Shown here: piece after piece, positions 22,011 through 29,533 of the stretch
Layout of the letters: each line of letters opens with the position of its first letter
Numbering within the stretch: position 1 is the stretch's first letter
IMG/VR virus record: IMGVR_UViG_3300025666_000631
Span: 1 to 45,939 of that record
Strand: one strand, 5' to 3'
Length of the DNA: 45,939 nucleotides
From: a virus
Notes under the pieces: model-generated
The model's database searches: none
Told to the model about the DNA's origin: nothing
What the model saw: only the letters and a program-made list of their open reading frames with translations
Translations under genes and position numbers: made by a program

Positions 22011-23432
22011 ATGATTAAGGCGATACTATTTGATCTTGACGGAGTTTTAGTTGACTCTAGAGATATGCATTACCACTGCTTAAATAAATCCCTAAGCTCT
22101 TTGGATCCAAAATTCACCATAAAAAGAGAGGAGCATTTATCTACATACGACGGCCTGCCTACCGCCAAAAAACTAAACAAGCTATCGGAGCTTAAAGGTC
22201 TTCCTGAAGATATGCATAAAGAAGTATGGAAAGGGAAGCAAGAATTTACCATAGACTTTATAAACGCAGAATTAAAACCTGACCCTGAACAAATAAAAAT
22301 ATTTAAAAACCTAAAAAGCAGGGGATTCAAGATGTGTGTTTGCTCGAACTCCATCAGAGAGACAACCAAAATGATACTACTTAGAAAAGGGTTGATTGAG
22401 TATGTGGAATTTTATGTAACAAACGAAGATGTGAAAAATTCCAAGCCTAACCCAGAGATGTATTTAAAGGCAATGATTAATCTTGGTTTAGCACCAAAAG
22501 AGTGTGTCATCGTGGAGGATTCTCACATAGGAAGAAAGGCGGCAATGCTATCTGGCGCGCATTTATGCGGAGTCACAAACGCAAAAGATCTCGAATTATC
22601 AAAAATACAATATACTATAGACAAAGCAAATGCAAATTCAAAAATTAACCAAAAATGGCAAGGGGGAAAAATGAACGTACTAATACCAATGGCTGGAGCA
22701 GGCTCGCGCTTCCAAAAGGCTGGATTCACATTTCCGAAGCCCTTGATTGAAGTGAGGGGAAAACCAATGATTCAAGTAATTACAGAAAACTTGAACATAG
22801 AGGCAAAACATATATTTATAGTTCAAGAAGAACATTATCACAAATATAGTTTAAAAGAAACCCTGGAAATGATCTCTCCCGATTGTGAGATAGTAACGGT
22901 TAACGGAGTAACAGAAGGTGCGGCCTGCACAACCCTACTAGCCAAAAGCCTTATCGATAACGACGAACCTCTACTGATTGCAAACTCAGATCAGTTTGTA
23001 GAATGGGATAGTAATGAATTCATGTACTCGATGGTGGGGGATAATATTGACGGGGGCATATTAACCTTTTATTCAACTCACCCAAAATGGAGTTACGCAA
23101 AGCTAGATGAAAACGGCTTTGTCTCGGAGGTTCAAGAGAAAAAGCCAATTAGCGACAAAGCAACAGTGGGTATTTATTATTGGACTAAAGGTTCGGATTA
23201 CGTAAAATATGCAGAGCGGATGATAAAAAATGACGTAAGAGTTAACAATGAATTTTACGTTTGTCCGGTCTATAATGAAGCAATCAATGATAATAAAAAA
23301 ATAAAAATCTTTGATATTCCGGAAATGTGGGGACTAGGAACTCCAGAGGACCTAAAGTATTTTCTAGAACACCAAGGGAGAGAAGACTCGGATCCTGACC
23401 TATGGGCGAACACTCCAAATCCGAACGAATAA
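22011..23432 (+). CDS. HAD phosphatase + sugar-nucleotidyltransferase fusion
   Basis: 473 residues in two parts. Residues 1-~215 are a HAD-IA phosphohydrolase of the beta-phosphoglucomutase group: 'LFDLDGVLVDS' (6-16), 'CVCSNS' and 'VIVEDSHIGRKAA'. Residues 221-~460 are a nucleotidyltransferase of the sugar-1-phosphate type: 'IPMAGAGSRFQKAGFTFPKP' with the GxGxR and PKP motifs, 'LIANSDQF' and 'PEMWGLGTPEDL'. Together they could dephosphorylate or isomerise a sugar phosphate and activate it with NTP, supplying a donor for the cassette (inference). An AGGGGG site precedes an in-frame ATG at 22671 exactly at the domain junction, so the second domain may also be made alone. It overlaps the cupin gene by 31 bases. 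Confidence 0.88.
   Translation: MIKAILFDLDGVLVDSRDMHYHCLNKSLSSLDPKFTIKREEHLSTYDGLPTAKKLNKLSELKGLPEDMHKEVWKGKQEFTIDFINAELKPDPEQIKIFKNLKSRGFKMCVCSNSIRETTKMILLRKGLIEYVEFYVTNEDVKNSKPNPEMYLKAMINLGLAPKECVIVEDSHIGRKAAMLSGAHLCGVTNAKDLELSKIQYTIDKANANSKINQKWQGGKMNVLIPMAGAGSRFQKAGFTFPKPLIEVRGKPMIQVITENLNIEAKHIFIVQEEHYHKYSLKETLEMISPDCEIVTVNGVTEGAACTTLLAKSLIDNDEPLLIANSDQFVEWDSNEFMYSMVGDNIDGGILTFYSTHPKWSYAKLDENGFVSEVQEKKPISDKATVGIYYWTKGSDYVKYAERMIKNDVRVNNEFYVCPVYNEAINDNKKIKIFDIPEMWGLGTPEDLKYFLEHQGREDSDPDLWANTPNPNE
22661..22673 (+). promoter_or_regulatory. Internal Shine-Dalgarno and ATG at the domain junction
   Basis: AGGGGG (22661-22666), four bases, then in-frame ATG (22671). It is better than the ribosome sites before most genes here and coincides with the first residue of the nucleotidyltransferase domain. 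It could produce a separate nucleotidyltransferase from the fusion gene. Confidence 0.5.
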
Positions 23433-23779
23433 AAATCTTGAAAAAATATAATCTAAACAACTTTAAAGGAGGCTGGGTTGCGGGAAATTTTGCGCCCACT
23501 ATATTTAAAACCAAAGAGTTTGAAGTTTCCGTAAAAAGTTACGAAAAAGGAGAGTACCAAGATAGGCATGTCCACAAAGAGGCTGAGGAGCTATCGATAA
23601 TAATACAGGGCTCAGCAAGAATGAACGGAGAAATTTACAAAAAAGACGATATTATTTTAATAGAAAAAAACGAGGCTACAGATTTCATGCCGCTTGAAGA
23701 TAATACTATAACCTGCGTAATCAAAACGCCCTCAGTGATTGGGGATAAATATTTCACGGATGATACTGATCTCCCATAG
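23402..23779 (+). CDS. Cupin-domain protein
   Basis: 125 residues. A single cupin: 'SYEKGEYQDRHVHKEAEELS' (46-65) gives the GX5HXHX3-4E motif with His56 and His58, followed by 'QGSARMNGEIYKKDDIILIE' as the second motif. Small cupins of this kind occur in capsule and LPS loci next to nucleotidyltransferases, where they act as sugar epimerases, isomerases or binding proteins; which applies here is not known. The N-terminus (SKSERIKILKKYN) is basic. It overlaps the fusion gene upstream (31 bases) and the GDPD-like gene downstream (20 bases), so these proteins are probably made together. Confidence 0.78.
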   Translation: MGEHSKSERIKILKKYNLNNFKGGWVAGNFAPTIFKTKEFEVSVKSYEKGEYQDRHVHKEAEELSIIIQGSARMNGEIYKKDDIILIEKNEATDFMPLEDNTITCVIKTPSVIGDKYFTDDTDLP

Positions 23780-24182
23780 AGGTAATACCGAAGGTCCGAA
23801 CGAGAAAAGAGAAAACTCAATAAGCTACATACAAGAAGCTCTAGACTCGGGGTTTGACGTTGAAATCGATGTCTGGGCGAAAGAACAGCTATGGCTTGGT
23901 CACGACAATCCTGAAAATCCGTGTCCAATGAAATTCCTAATTCAGAATTTTAGACACTTATGGATTCATTGTAAAAACCTAGAAGCTATGGATTTATTAA
24001 GCGAATTTAAGGTATTAAATTATTTTTGGCACGAATCAGACGACTTCACATTAACTTCCAAAAACTTTATATGGACATATCCAGGGAAGAGGGTTAGCAA
24101 TAAGAGCGTTCTTGTTGTGGATGACGCAAGAAATTACGGAGGGCCGCCCTGCTTTGGGCTATGTTCTGATTATTTAAAATGA
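23760..24182 (+). CDS. Short GDPD/PI-PLC-like phosphodiesterase domain
   Basis: 140 residues from ATG 23760; a TTG at 23739 is less likely because the conserved 'ILISHRGN' begins right after 23760. The metal and catalytic residues of glycerophosphodiester phosphodiesterases are visible: His6-Arg7 ('SHRGN'), Glu35 and Asp37 ('VEIDVW'), and His48-Asp49 ('LGHDNP'). The protein is much shorter than a full GDPD barrel (about 240 residues), ending after roughly the first half. Such short forms accompany nucleotidyltransferase genes in some capsule loci. A role in cutting or transferring a glycerol-phosphate-type group is possible but not shown. It overlaps the WavE gene by 4 bases. Confidence 0.65.
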   Translation: MILISHRGNTEGPNEKRENSISYIQEALDSGFDVEIDVWAKEQLWLGHDNPENPCPMKFLIQNFRHLWIHCKNLEAMDLLSEFKVLNYFWHESDDFTLTSKNFIWTYPGKRVSNKSVLVVDDARNYGGPPCFGLCSDYLK

Positions 24183-25063
24183 ATCACTGGAACCCGCACA
24201 AATTAAAAGACGAATCAGGTAAAGAGTTAAAGTATGTACCTAGCTTTACTAATTTTGCGTTGTACCTACAAAAAAAAATACTAAAAAGATTCGAAAAGTT
24301 AGAAAACTCTGTATCAATAATAATACAAGGGCCGATAAACGATAGATCAATCAACACTATAGATAGTTATTTAAAATACGGAGAGGTTATAGTTAGCTGC
24401 TGGGATAAAGACGAAGTAAATAAACTAGACAAATATAAAGATAAAATAAAAATAGTAATTAATAAATACTCAGACTTACCAAAATTTCAAAAAAAACCGG
24501 GCGCACAAGCCCCATGGATATACCAGCACTTCACTGCATTAAATGGACTCAAAGCCGCAAAAGGTTTCTTTTGTATAAAGGTCAGGTCAGATGAGAGCTT
24601 CCCAAACCTAGACCTTCTAGTTCATATGTTAAAATCCAATACTCACAACAATAAAAACGAAAAAACAAAAAATTATAATTGGTTTAAAATAATAACCTCT
24701 AACATTTATTTTAGATTCTCTAGGGAAAATAAATTTCACCCTTCAGATCATATTGTAGCTGGACAGAAAGATCGAATGATCTCGGTTTTCGCGAGGGCCG
24801 TATCTCTATGCTCGCTTAAAAATGTCTCTAGATTCCCAGAACAATTATTATGCAAAGCTATAATAGAAACCTACTGGGACCCTATTAACAAAAAGTATGA
24901 CAAAATCAAAGAGAGCAATTGCACAGAATTAATGAAAAAACATTTTGACATAATTAGAATAAAACATTTACCTAATCACATATGGACATCTAGTTACAGA
25001 AAATACAGCAACCTATACTCAGAAGAAGATTGGTGCCATCATATAGATAAAATTAATAGTTGA
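24179..25063 (+). CDS. WavE-family LPS synthesis protein (putative glycosyltransferase)
   Basis: 294 residues. It matches the WavE pattern (Vibrio cholerae LPS core protein family): 'SVSIIIQGPINDRSINTIDS' (44-63), 'VIVSCWDKDE', 'QAPWIYQHFTALNGLKAAKG', 'IKVRSDESFPNL' (133-144) and 'HPSDHIVAG' (187-195). The family is regarded as glycosyltransferase-like; KVRSDE may be the metal-binding acidic motif. No membrane segments. It is the last gene of the tightly packed run starting at 15716, with a 48-base gap to the next gene. Confidence 0.8.
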   Translation: MNHWNPHKLKDESGKELKYVPSFTNFALYLQKKILKRFEKLENSVSIIIQGPINDRSINTIDSYLKYGEVIVSCWDKDEVNKLDKYKDKIKIVINKYSDLPKFQKKPGAQAPWIYQHFTALNGLKAAKGFFCIKVRSDESFPNLDLLVHMLKSNTHNNKNEKTKNYNWFKIITSNIYFRFSRENKFHPSDHIVAGQKDRMISVFARAVSLCSLKNVSRFPEQLLCKAIIETYWDPINKKYDKIKESNCTELMKKHFDIIRIKHLPNHIWTSSYRKYSNLYSEEDWCHHIDKINS

Positions 25064-25087
25064 GAAAAAAAGATTCTAGGATAGTAT
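25060..25087 (+). promoter_or_regulatory. Possible promoter before the Whirly-like gene
   Basis: TTGAGA (25060-25065), 16-bp spacer, TAGTAT (25082-25087), in the 48-base gap after the WavE gene. It is weaker than the promoters in the control region. It would let the ssDNA-binding gene be transcribed independently of the GT cassette. Confidence 0.4.
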
Positions 25088-25111
25088 CTCTTATAAAATC
25101 AATAATATATT

Positions 25112-25672
25112 ATGAGCATATCACTATACAAACCAAACAGTAAAAACGCAGGTTGCGCATTTAATTTTAAAATCGGAGTCAACAGAAACAAAGAACCTGT
25201 TGTTTATGTTAGTGCAATACAACAATACAGCTGGGACGACAAGAAAAGATCTGGAAACTTTTCTGGAAATAAAGACAATCCAGACAAAAACATAAACCTA
25301 AAGTTTAGTGAATTTGAGATTGGCGGAATTATCAGCTCATTAAACAAGCGTTACGAATATTCAGCGTTCCACAGCTACGAAGAAAACAAAACGTCCATTA
25401 AGTTTGTTCCGTGGGACAAGCAGCAAAAAACGCAGAACGGTTCTATTACCCTACCAGCCTTTGGCATAACTTTCACAAGAAACGGAAATCAGTCATTCAG
25501 AATACCTATTGAGCCTGGAGAAGTGGAAAATCTTGATCAGTTTTTGAAATTCTACCTCAAAGAATTGTATTCCCATAGAAGAAGAGAAGAAATCAAAAAC
25601 ATACAAAAATATAAAAAAGACCAACAAGAGGAAACTAAAAAGCCCACGGGCAATGACGAAGCTCCTTTTTAA
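25112..25672 (+). CDS. Putative Whirly-like ssDNA-binding protein with SSB-like tail
   Basis: 186 residues. The first ~165 residues are beta-rich with a final helical segment: 'SISLYKPNSKNAGCAFNFKI', 'YVSAIQQYSWDDKKRSGNFS' and 'FSEFEIGGIISSLNKRYEYS'. This resembles, from memory, Whirly/PC4-type ssDNA-binding proteins of large phages. The C-terminal end is a charged linker ('KYKKDQQEETKKP') finishing 'NDEAPF', like the acidic-hydrophobic tip of SSB. The phage also has a bacterial-type SSB (13415-13795), so this would be a second ssDNA-binding protein, perhaps for recombination. The fold call is tentative; the tail is clear. It sits between GT genes but looks like a replication gene. Confidence 0.55.
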   Translation: MSISLYKPNSKNAGCAFNFKIGVNRNKEPVVYVSAIQQYSWDDKKRSGNFSGNKDNPDKNINLKFSEFEIGGIISSLNKRYEYSAFHSYEENKTSIKFVPWDKQQKTQNGSITLPAFGITFTRNGNQSFRIPIEPGEVENLDQFLKFYLKELYSHRRREEIKNIQKYKKDQQEETKKPTGNDEAPF

Positions 25673-27580
25673 ATGAAGAAGAAAAAGGTATTAATACACA
25701 GCAATCACTGCAAGGCTTTTACTGGCTTCGGAAAGCATACTAAAAATATACTTCTCCACTTAGAGAAAACAGGAAAGTACGAACTGGTTGAATTCTCAAA
25801 CGGAATCAAATGGGGAGACCCGATACTTTCAACCCTGCCATGGAAATGCCAAGGCTCACTGCCAAACAATCCAGCCCTGCTGCGCAAGCTAAATGAAGAT
25901 CCCGGCTTAGCTAGAAGCGCTGGATACGGAGGGCAAACTATAGATAAATTTCTAGAAGAAGAGAAGCCTGATGTATATATAGGTATAGAGGATATTTGGG
26001 CTTTTTCTGGATATACAGAAAAGAAGTGGTGGAACAAAATTAACTGCATGATATGGACAACGCTAGACAGTTTACCCATTCTACCGGAAGCTGTCAAGCT
26101 CGCCCCTAAAATAAAAAACTATTACTCCTGGGCGTCATTCGCATCTAAAGAACTAAACAGGCTTGGCCACGAACATGTCAAAACTTTACATGGCGCTCTG
26201 GATACATCTAAATTTTTCAAACTTAAAGATGAAGATAGATTAAAAATAAGAAAAGAACAAAACATAAAAAAAGATGACTTCTTAGTGGGGTTTGTTTTTA
26301 GAAACCAATTAAGAAAAAGCGTTCCAAATTTAATTGAAGGGTTTAAAATATTCTGCAATCAGAACCCAGAATCTAAAACTAAACTGTTATTACATACTCA
26401 CTGGAAAGAGGGCTGGGACATTCCTAGATTAATTAAAGAAAAAGGCATTGACCCAGAAAAAGTAGTTACGACTTATTTTTGCAAGAACTGTAAAAAGTAC
26501 GAAATAAAAGCTTATAAAGAAGAAGATCTGGATTGTAGATTTTGTGGCGCAGAGAAATCTCAAGTAACAACCAACACTAAAGCTGGGGTCTCCGAAGAGC
26601 AGTTAAACGAGATATATAATTTAATGAATGTTTATTGCCACCCCTTTACTAGCGGCGGGCAAGAAATACCTATTCAGGAAGCTAAACTAGCAGAGCTTAT
26701 AACCCTGGTTACGAATTACAGCTGTGGAGAAGATTGTTGTACCGATGAAAGCGGAAGCTTGCCTCTTAGCTGGACCGAATACAGAGAGCCTGGCACTCAA
26801 TTTATAAAAGCAAGCACTAACCCCCAAAGCATAGCTAATCAACTCAAGAAGGTTCTCAAAATGAAGCCTAGCAAGGCGAAAGAAGTGGGCAAGAAATCGA
26901 GAGAATTTGTAATAAATAATTATAGCATAGAGGTCATCGGAAAGAAGCTGGAGTCTATCATAGATGAAATGCCCGAGGTTGACTGGGATTTTAATTTTGA
27001 AGTAGAAGAAAAGAATGCAGGCTACACACCTCCACATATCGAAGATAACTCAGAATGGGTTATAGACTTATACAAAAATATACTAAAAATAGATCTAGAC
27101 AGCACAGACGACGGACACAAGCATTGGATGAAAAGACTATCTGAAAATATGCCAAGAGAGGATGTCTTAAAATACTTCAAACAGGTAGCGACTCAAGATA
27201 ATCAAAAAAATCAAAAAATAGACTTTATAGAGCTTTTAGATAAAGACGACGAAGGAGGCAGGCTCTTGATATCTATGCCCCAAAGCATTGGAGATATCTA
27301 CTTATGCACATCGCTATTAAAAAACATCAAAGAAACTTACCCTAATTACAACATTTACTTCGCAACAAAACCAGAGTATTTCGACATACTAGACGGCAAC
27401 CCATATATACATAAAGTGATACCATATAGCAAGGGACTGGACAGTTTGCCATCAATGGAGGGGCAAGGAAATCATAAAGGTTTTTTTGAAGTAGCGTTTC
27501 TTCCGTTTATAGGGACGCAAAGAATGTTGAATTACATGCACAACGGTAAAGATAAAATACAATTTAATTTATGCACTTAA
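25673..27580 (+). CDS. GT4 + DUF4214 + N-terminal half of a GT9 domain
   Basis: 635 residues. Residues 1-~440 are a GT4-like GT-B enzyme ('HSNHCKAFTGFGKHTKNILL', 'VGFVFRNQLRKSVPNLIEGF', 'HPFTSGGQEIPIQEAKLAEL') interrupted at ~270-293 by a zinc-ribbon insert with two CxxC pairs (CKNC, CRFC). Residues ~460-509 match DUF4214 ('LYKNILKIDL...HKHWMKRLSENMPREDVLKY'), a module often linked to GTs. Residues ~520-635 are the N-terminal half of a GT9/heptosyltransferase fold ('LLISMPQSIGDIYLCTSLLK'). The donor half is absent and is found in the next ORF (27571-28758), which overlaps this stop by 10 bases in the -1 frame. Confidence 0.8.
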   Translation: MKKKKVLIHSNHCKAFTGFGKHTKNILLHLEKTGKYELVEFSNGIKWGDPILSTLPWKCQGSLPNNPALLRKLNEDPGLARSAGYGGQTIDKFLEEEKPDVYIGIEDIWAFSGYTEKKWWNKINCMIWTTLDSLPILPEAVKLAPKIKNYYSWASFASKELNRLGHEHVKTLHGALDTSKFFKLKDEDRLKIRKEQNIKKDDFLVGFVFRNQLRKSVPNLIEGFKIFCNQNPESKTKLLLHTHWKEGWDIPRLIKEKGIDPEKVVTTYFCKNCKKYEIKAYKEEDLDCRFCGAEKSQVTTNTKAGVSEEQLNEIYNLMNVYCHPFTSGGQEIPIQEAKLAELITLVTNYSCGEDCCTDESGSLPLSWTEYREPGTQFIKASTNPQSIANQLKKVLKMKPSKAKEVGKKSREFVINNYSIEVIGKKLESIIDEMPEVDWDFNFEVEEKNAGYTPPHIEDNSEWVIDLYKNILKIDLDSTDDGHKHWMKRLSENMPREDVLKYFKQVATQDNQKNQKIDFIELLDKDDEGGRLLISMPQSIGDIYLCTSLLKNIKETYPNYNIYFATKPEYFDILDGNPYIHKVIPYSKGLDSLPSMEGQGNHKGFFEVAFLPFIGTQRMLNYMHNGKDKIQFNLCT

Positions 27581-28758
27581 TCGAACAATACGCCTTATCG
27601 TGTGGAGTTAAAATAGATAAGCCCCACATAGAGACTTGCTTTTACCCCATAGCCGAAAACAAATACATAACCCTTCATGCGAGCAGTGGAATGCAAGCAA
27701 AGAATTACGACTACTATAATGACGTAATGGAAATGATTCTGCCTCATTTAAATAGCGAAGGAATTAAGGTTATACAAATAGGCGGAAAAGAAGATAAATC
27801 AATCAGGGGTTGCGAGCATTTGCACGGAAGAACAAATATAAAACAATCCGCATATATCATACAGAATTCGCTTTTGCATTTTGGGAATGATTCATTTAGC
27901 ACTCATGTAGCCTCTGGCTTTAATAAAAAAATAGTGTGCCTATATAGCGTACTATTTAAAGAGTGTTGTGGTCCATATTGGGGAGACAAAGAAAACCAGA
28001 TACTTATCGAGTCCCACAGGAACGGGCTAAAGCCGTCGTTTTCTGACAGTGAAGCGCCGAAGATGGTGAATTTAATTAAACCTGAGGAAATAGCTTCGTC
28101 TATTTTAAAATTGTTAAAAATCAAAAATACCATTTCAGAAATAGAAACTCTACATTTAGGGCCTCAATACCACATCCCAGCTATTTCCGTAGTTCCCAAC
28201 CATATAATGCCCGCAAGCTTTGCCAAGGGTCAACCCGTTAACATATGGGGTCATGAATGTTTTGACGAGCAAAATATAGCAAAATGGGCATACGATAGAA
28301 AATGTAATATATTTCTCGACAAACCAATGAAAGTTAGATACTTAGATGTTATACGTAAAAATATAAACAGAATAAATTATTTCGTATCACACGACAGCAA
28401 AGAAAGTTATTTTAAATCTCTAGAAAAAGGAGGCGTTAGATTCAATCTATTATGCAAAGATGAAAGTATAATAAATGAACTAAGATTAAAATTCTTCGAC
28501 TGGCCGATTACTTTATTAAAAGAAAAAACTAAAAAAGATCTTGACAATTCTGAAAAACTATGTAATAATAGTCGTTATAAAAATTCAATGAAAATCATAT
28601 CAGGAGGACAAATATACAGCAGTAAGGCTGCTTGGAAAAATGAGCTCGAAGGAGAACATGACCAAGTTATAGACTGCCCTGAATTCTGGGAAGAAATTGA
28701 TACTCTAAAAATTTATAACGACAAAAATCATGGTAAAAACAAAGACATCAGAAAATAA
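27571..28758 (+). CDS. C-terminal half of GT9 domain plus unknown domain
   Basis: 395 residues. Residues ~1-170 complete the GT9 fold begun in the previous ORF: 'YITLHASSGMQAKNYDYYND', 'VIQIGGKEDKSIRGCEHLHG', 'LHFGNDSFSTHVASGFNKKI' (the nucleotide-sugar loop, with NDS in place of the usual DSG). Residues ~190-395 form a separate region ('VVPNHIMPASFAKGQPVNIW', 'INYFVSHDSKESYFKSLEKG') that I do not recognise. The ORF overlaps the previous stop (ATGCACTTAA). Either a split GT9 whose halves associate, or a frameshifted single gene; no canonical slippery heptamer is present at the overlap. It overlaps the next gene by 29 bases. Confidence 0.7.
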   Translation: MHLIEQYALSCGVKIDKPHIETCFYPIAENKYITLHASSGMQAKNYDYYNDVMEMILPHLNSEGIKVIQIGGKEDKSIRGCEHLHGRTNIKQSAYIIQNSLLHFGNDSFSTHVASGFNKKIVCLYSVLFKECCGPYWGDKENQILIESHRNGLKPSFSDSEAPKMVNLIKPEEIASSILKLLKIKNTISEIETLHLGPQYHIPAISVVPNHIMPASFAKGQPVNIWGHECFDEQNIAKWAYDRKCNIFLDKPMKVRYLDVIRKNINRINYFVSHDSKESYFKSLEKGGVRFNLLCKDESIINELRLKFFDWPITLLKEKTKKDLDNSEKLCNNSRYKNSMKIISGGQIYSSKAAWKNELEGEHDQVIDCPEFWEEIDTLKIYNDKNHGKNKDIRK

Positions 28759-29533
28759 TTCAGAAAACGAAGAACAAAGTAATTTAGTTTATATCAAAAA
28801 CTACAAAGACGGTCCAGGCAAATTTCTTAGAAATGAATTTGGATTACTTGATAATGTAGATTACGAATTCTCGGAGGATGGCTCTGTGAATTGGAGAGCT
28901 ATGATTAAAGACGAAAACCTCTTTCCAAATAAATCTTGGTTCAGTTTAAGAAAAAAAGATCTACCTAGATCTATAATAGGGCTGAAGGATTATCAATTAT
29001 TAATAAAACTTAGCGGGATTAAAGAGTTAGCTAAATTAAGAGGGTTTTCAGATGTAGCGTATGAAACAGTTAGGTGTGAGTTAAATCATGTTGCCGTGGT
29101 ATGCAGAATGAAATTCCTACCAAACTATGAAACTTTCGGGGAACCAGTGATCTTTCAGGATATGGCTAACGCCACTTTAGATAACACTAGTAGCTTTGCG
29201 ACTAAGTTCTTAGAGACCATAGCCTGCAATAGAGCTTTCGTTAGGTGCGTAAGAAATTTCCTAAACGTTCATATTGTAGGGGACGACGAAATAGATAAAT
29301 CCAGCCAAACAGGATCAACTAATTCCTCGAGTGGGTCGCTAACTCCATCCTCCATGATAGAGTCTCTTGTGAGCGACAAATTAAACTGTTCTAATTTTGA
29401 AGAGTTTAAAGTGATACTTAGGGATTGGTGGAAGAGCGGAAAATATAAAAACGACTCAGTTAAAGAGTGGTTGAGTTACTCTGATATACCGCCATCAGAG
29501 TCAAGAGTGTTAATGAAAGTAATCAACTCATAG
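28730..29533 (+). CDS. Putative single-strand annealing / Rad52-like protein
   Basis: 267 residues. 'VDYEFSEDGSVNWRAMIKDE' near the N-terminus, 'LLIKLSGIKELAKLRGFSDV', a beta-hairpin section ('VRCELNHVAVVCRMKFLPNY') and 'FLETIACNRAFVRCVRNFLN' followed by 'IVGDDEID' recall Rad52-type annealing proteins, in which an Ala/Arg-rich helix follows the beta core. Similar proteins occur in large marine phages as I recall, often unannotated. After residue ~200 a Ser-rich linker leads to a small helical C-terminal domain. With two ssDNA-binding proteins in the same phage a recombination role makes sense, but this is a weak call. Its stop overlaps the convergent S74 gene by 11 bases. Confidence 0.45.
   Translation: MVKTKTSENNSENEEQSNLVYIKNYKDGPGKFLRNEFGLLDNVDYEFSEDGSVNWRAMIKDENLFPNKSWFSLRKKDLPRSIIGLKDYQLLIKLSGIKELAKLRGFSDVAYETVRCELNHVAVVCRMKFLPNYETFGEPVIFQDMANATLDNTSSFATKFLETIACNRAFVRCVRNFLNVHIVGDDEIDKSSQTGSTNSSSGSLTPSSMIESLVSDKLNCSNFEEFKVILRDWWKSGKYKNDSVKEWLSYSDIPPSESRVLMKVINS

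Noticed and set aside
23739-23759. TTG start adding 7 residues to the GDPD-like protein
   Set aside because: The conserved domain begins right after the ATG at 23760 and the added residues overlap the cupin gene without a ribosome site.
27560-27575. Programmed -1 frameshift joining the two GT9 halves
   Set aside because: The overlap (TAATTTA before the ATG) has no X XXY YYZ slippery heptamer and no evident downstream stem; coupled reinitiation or a sequencing error is at least as likely.
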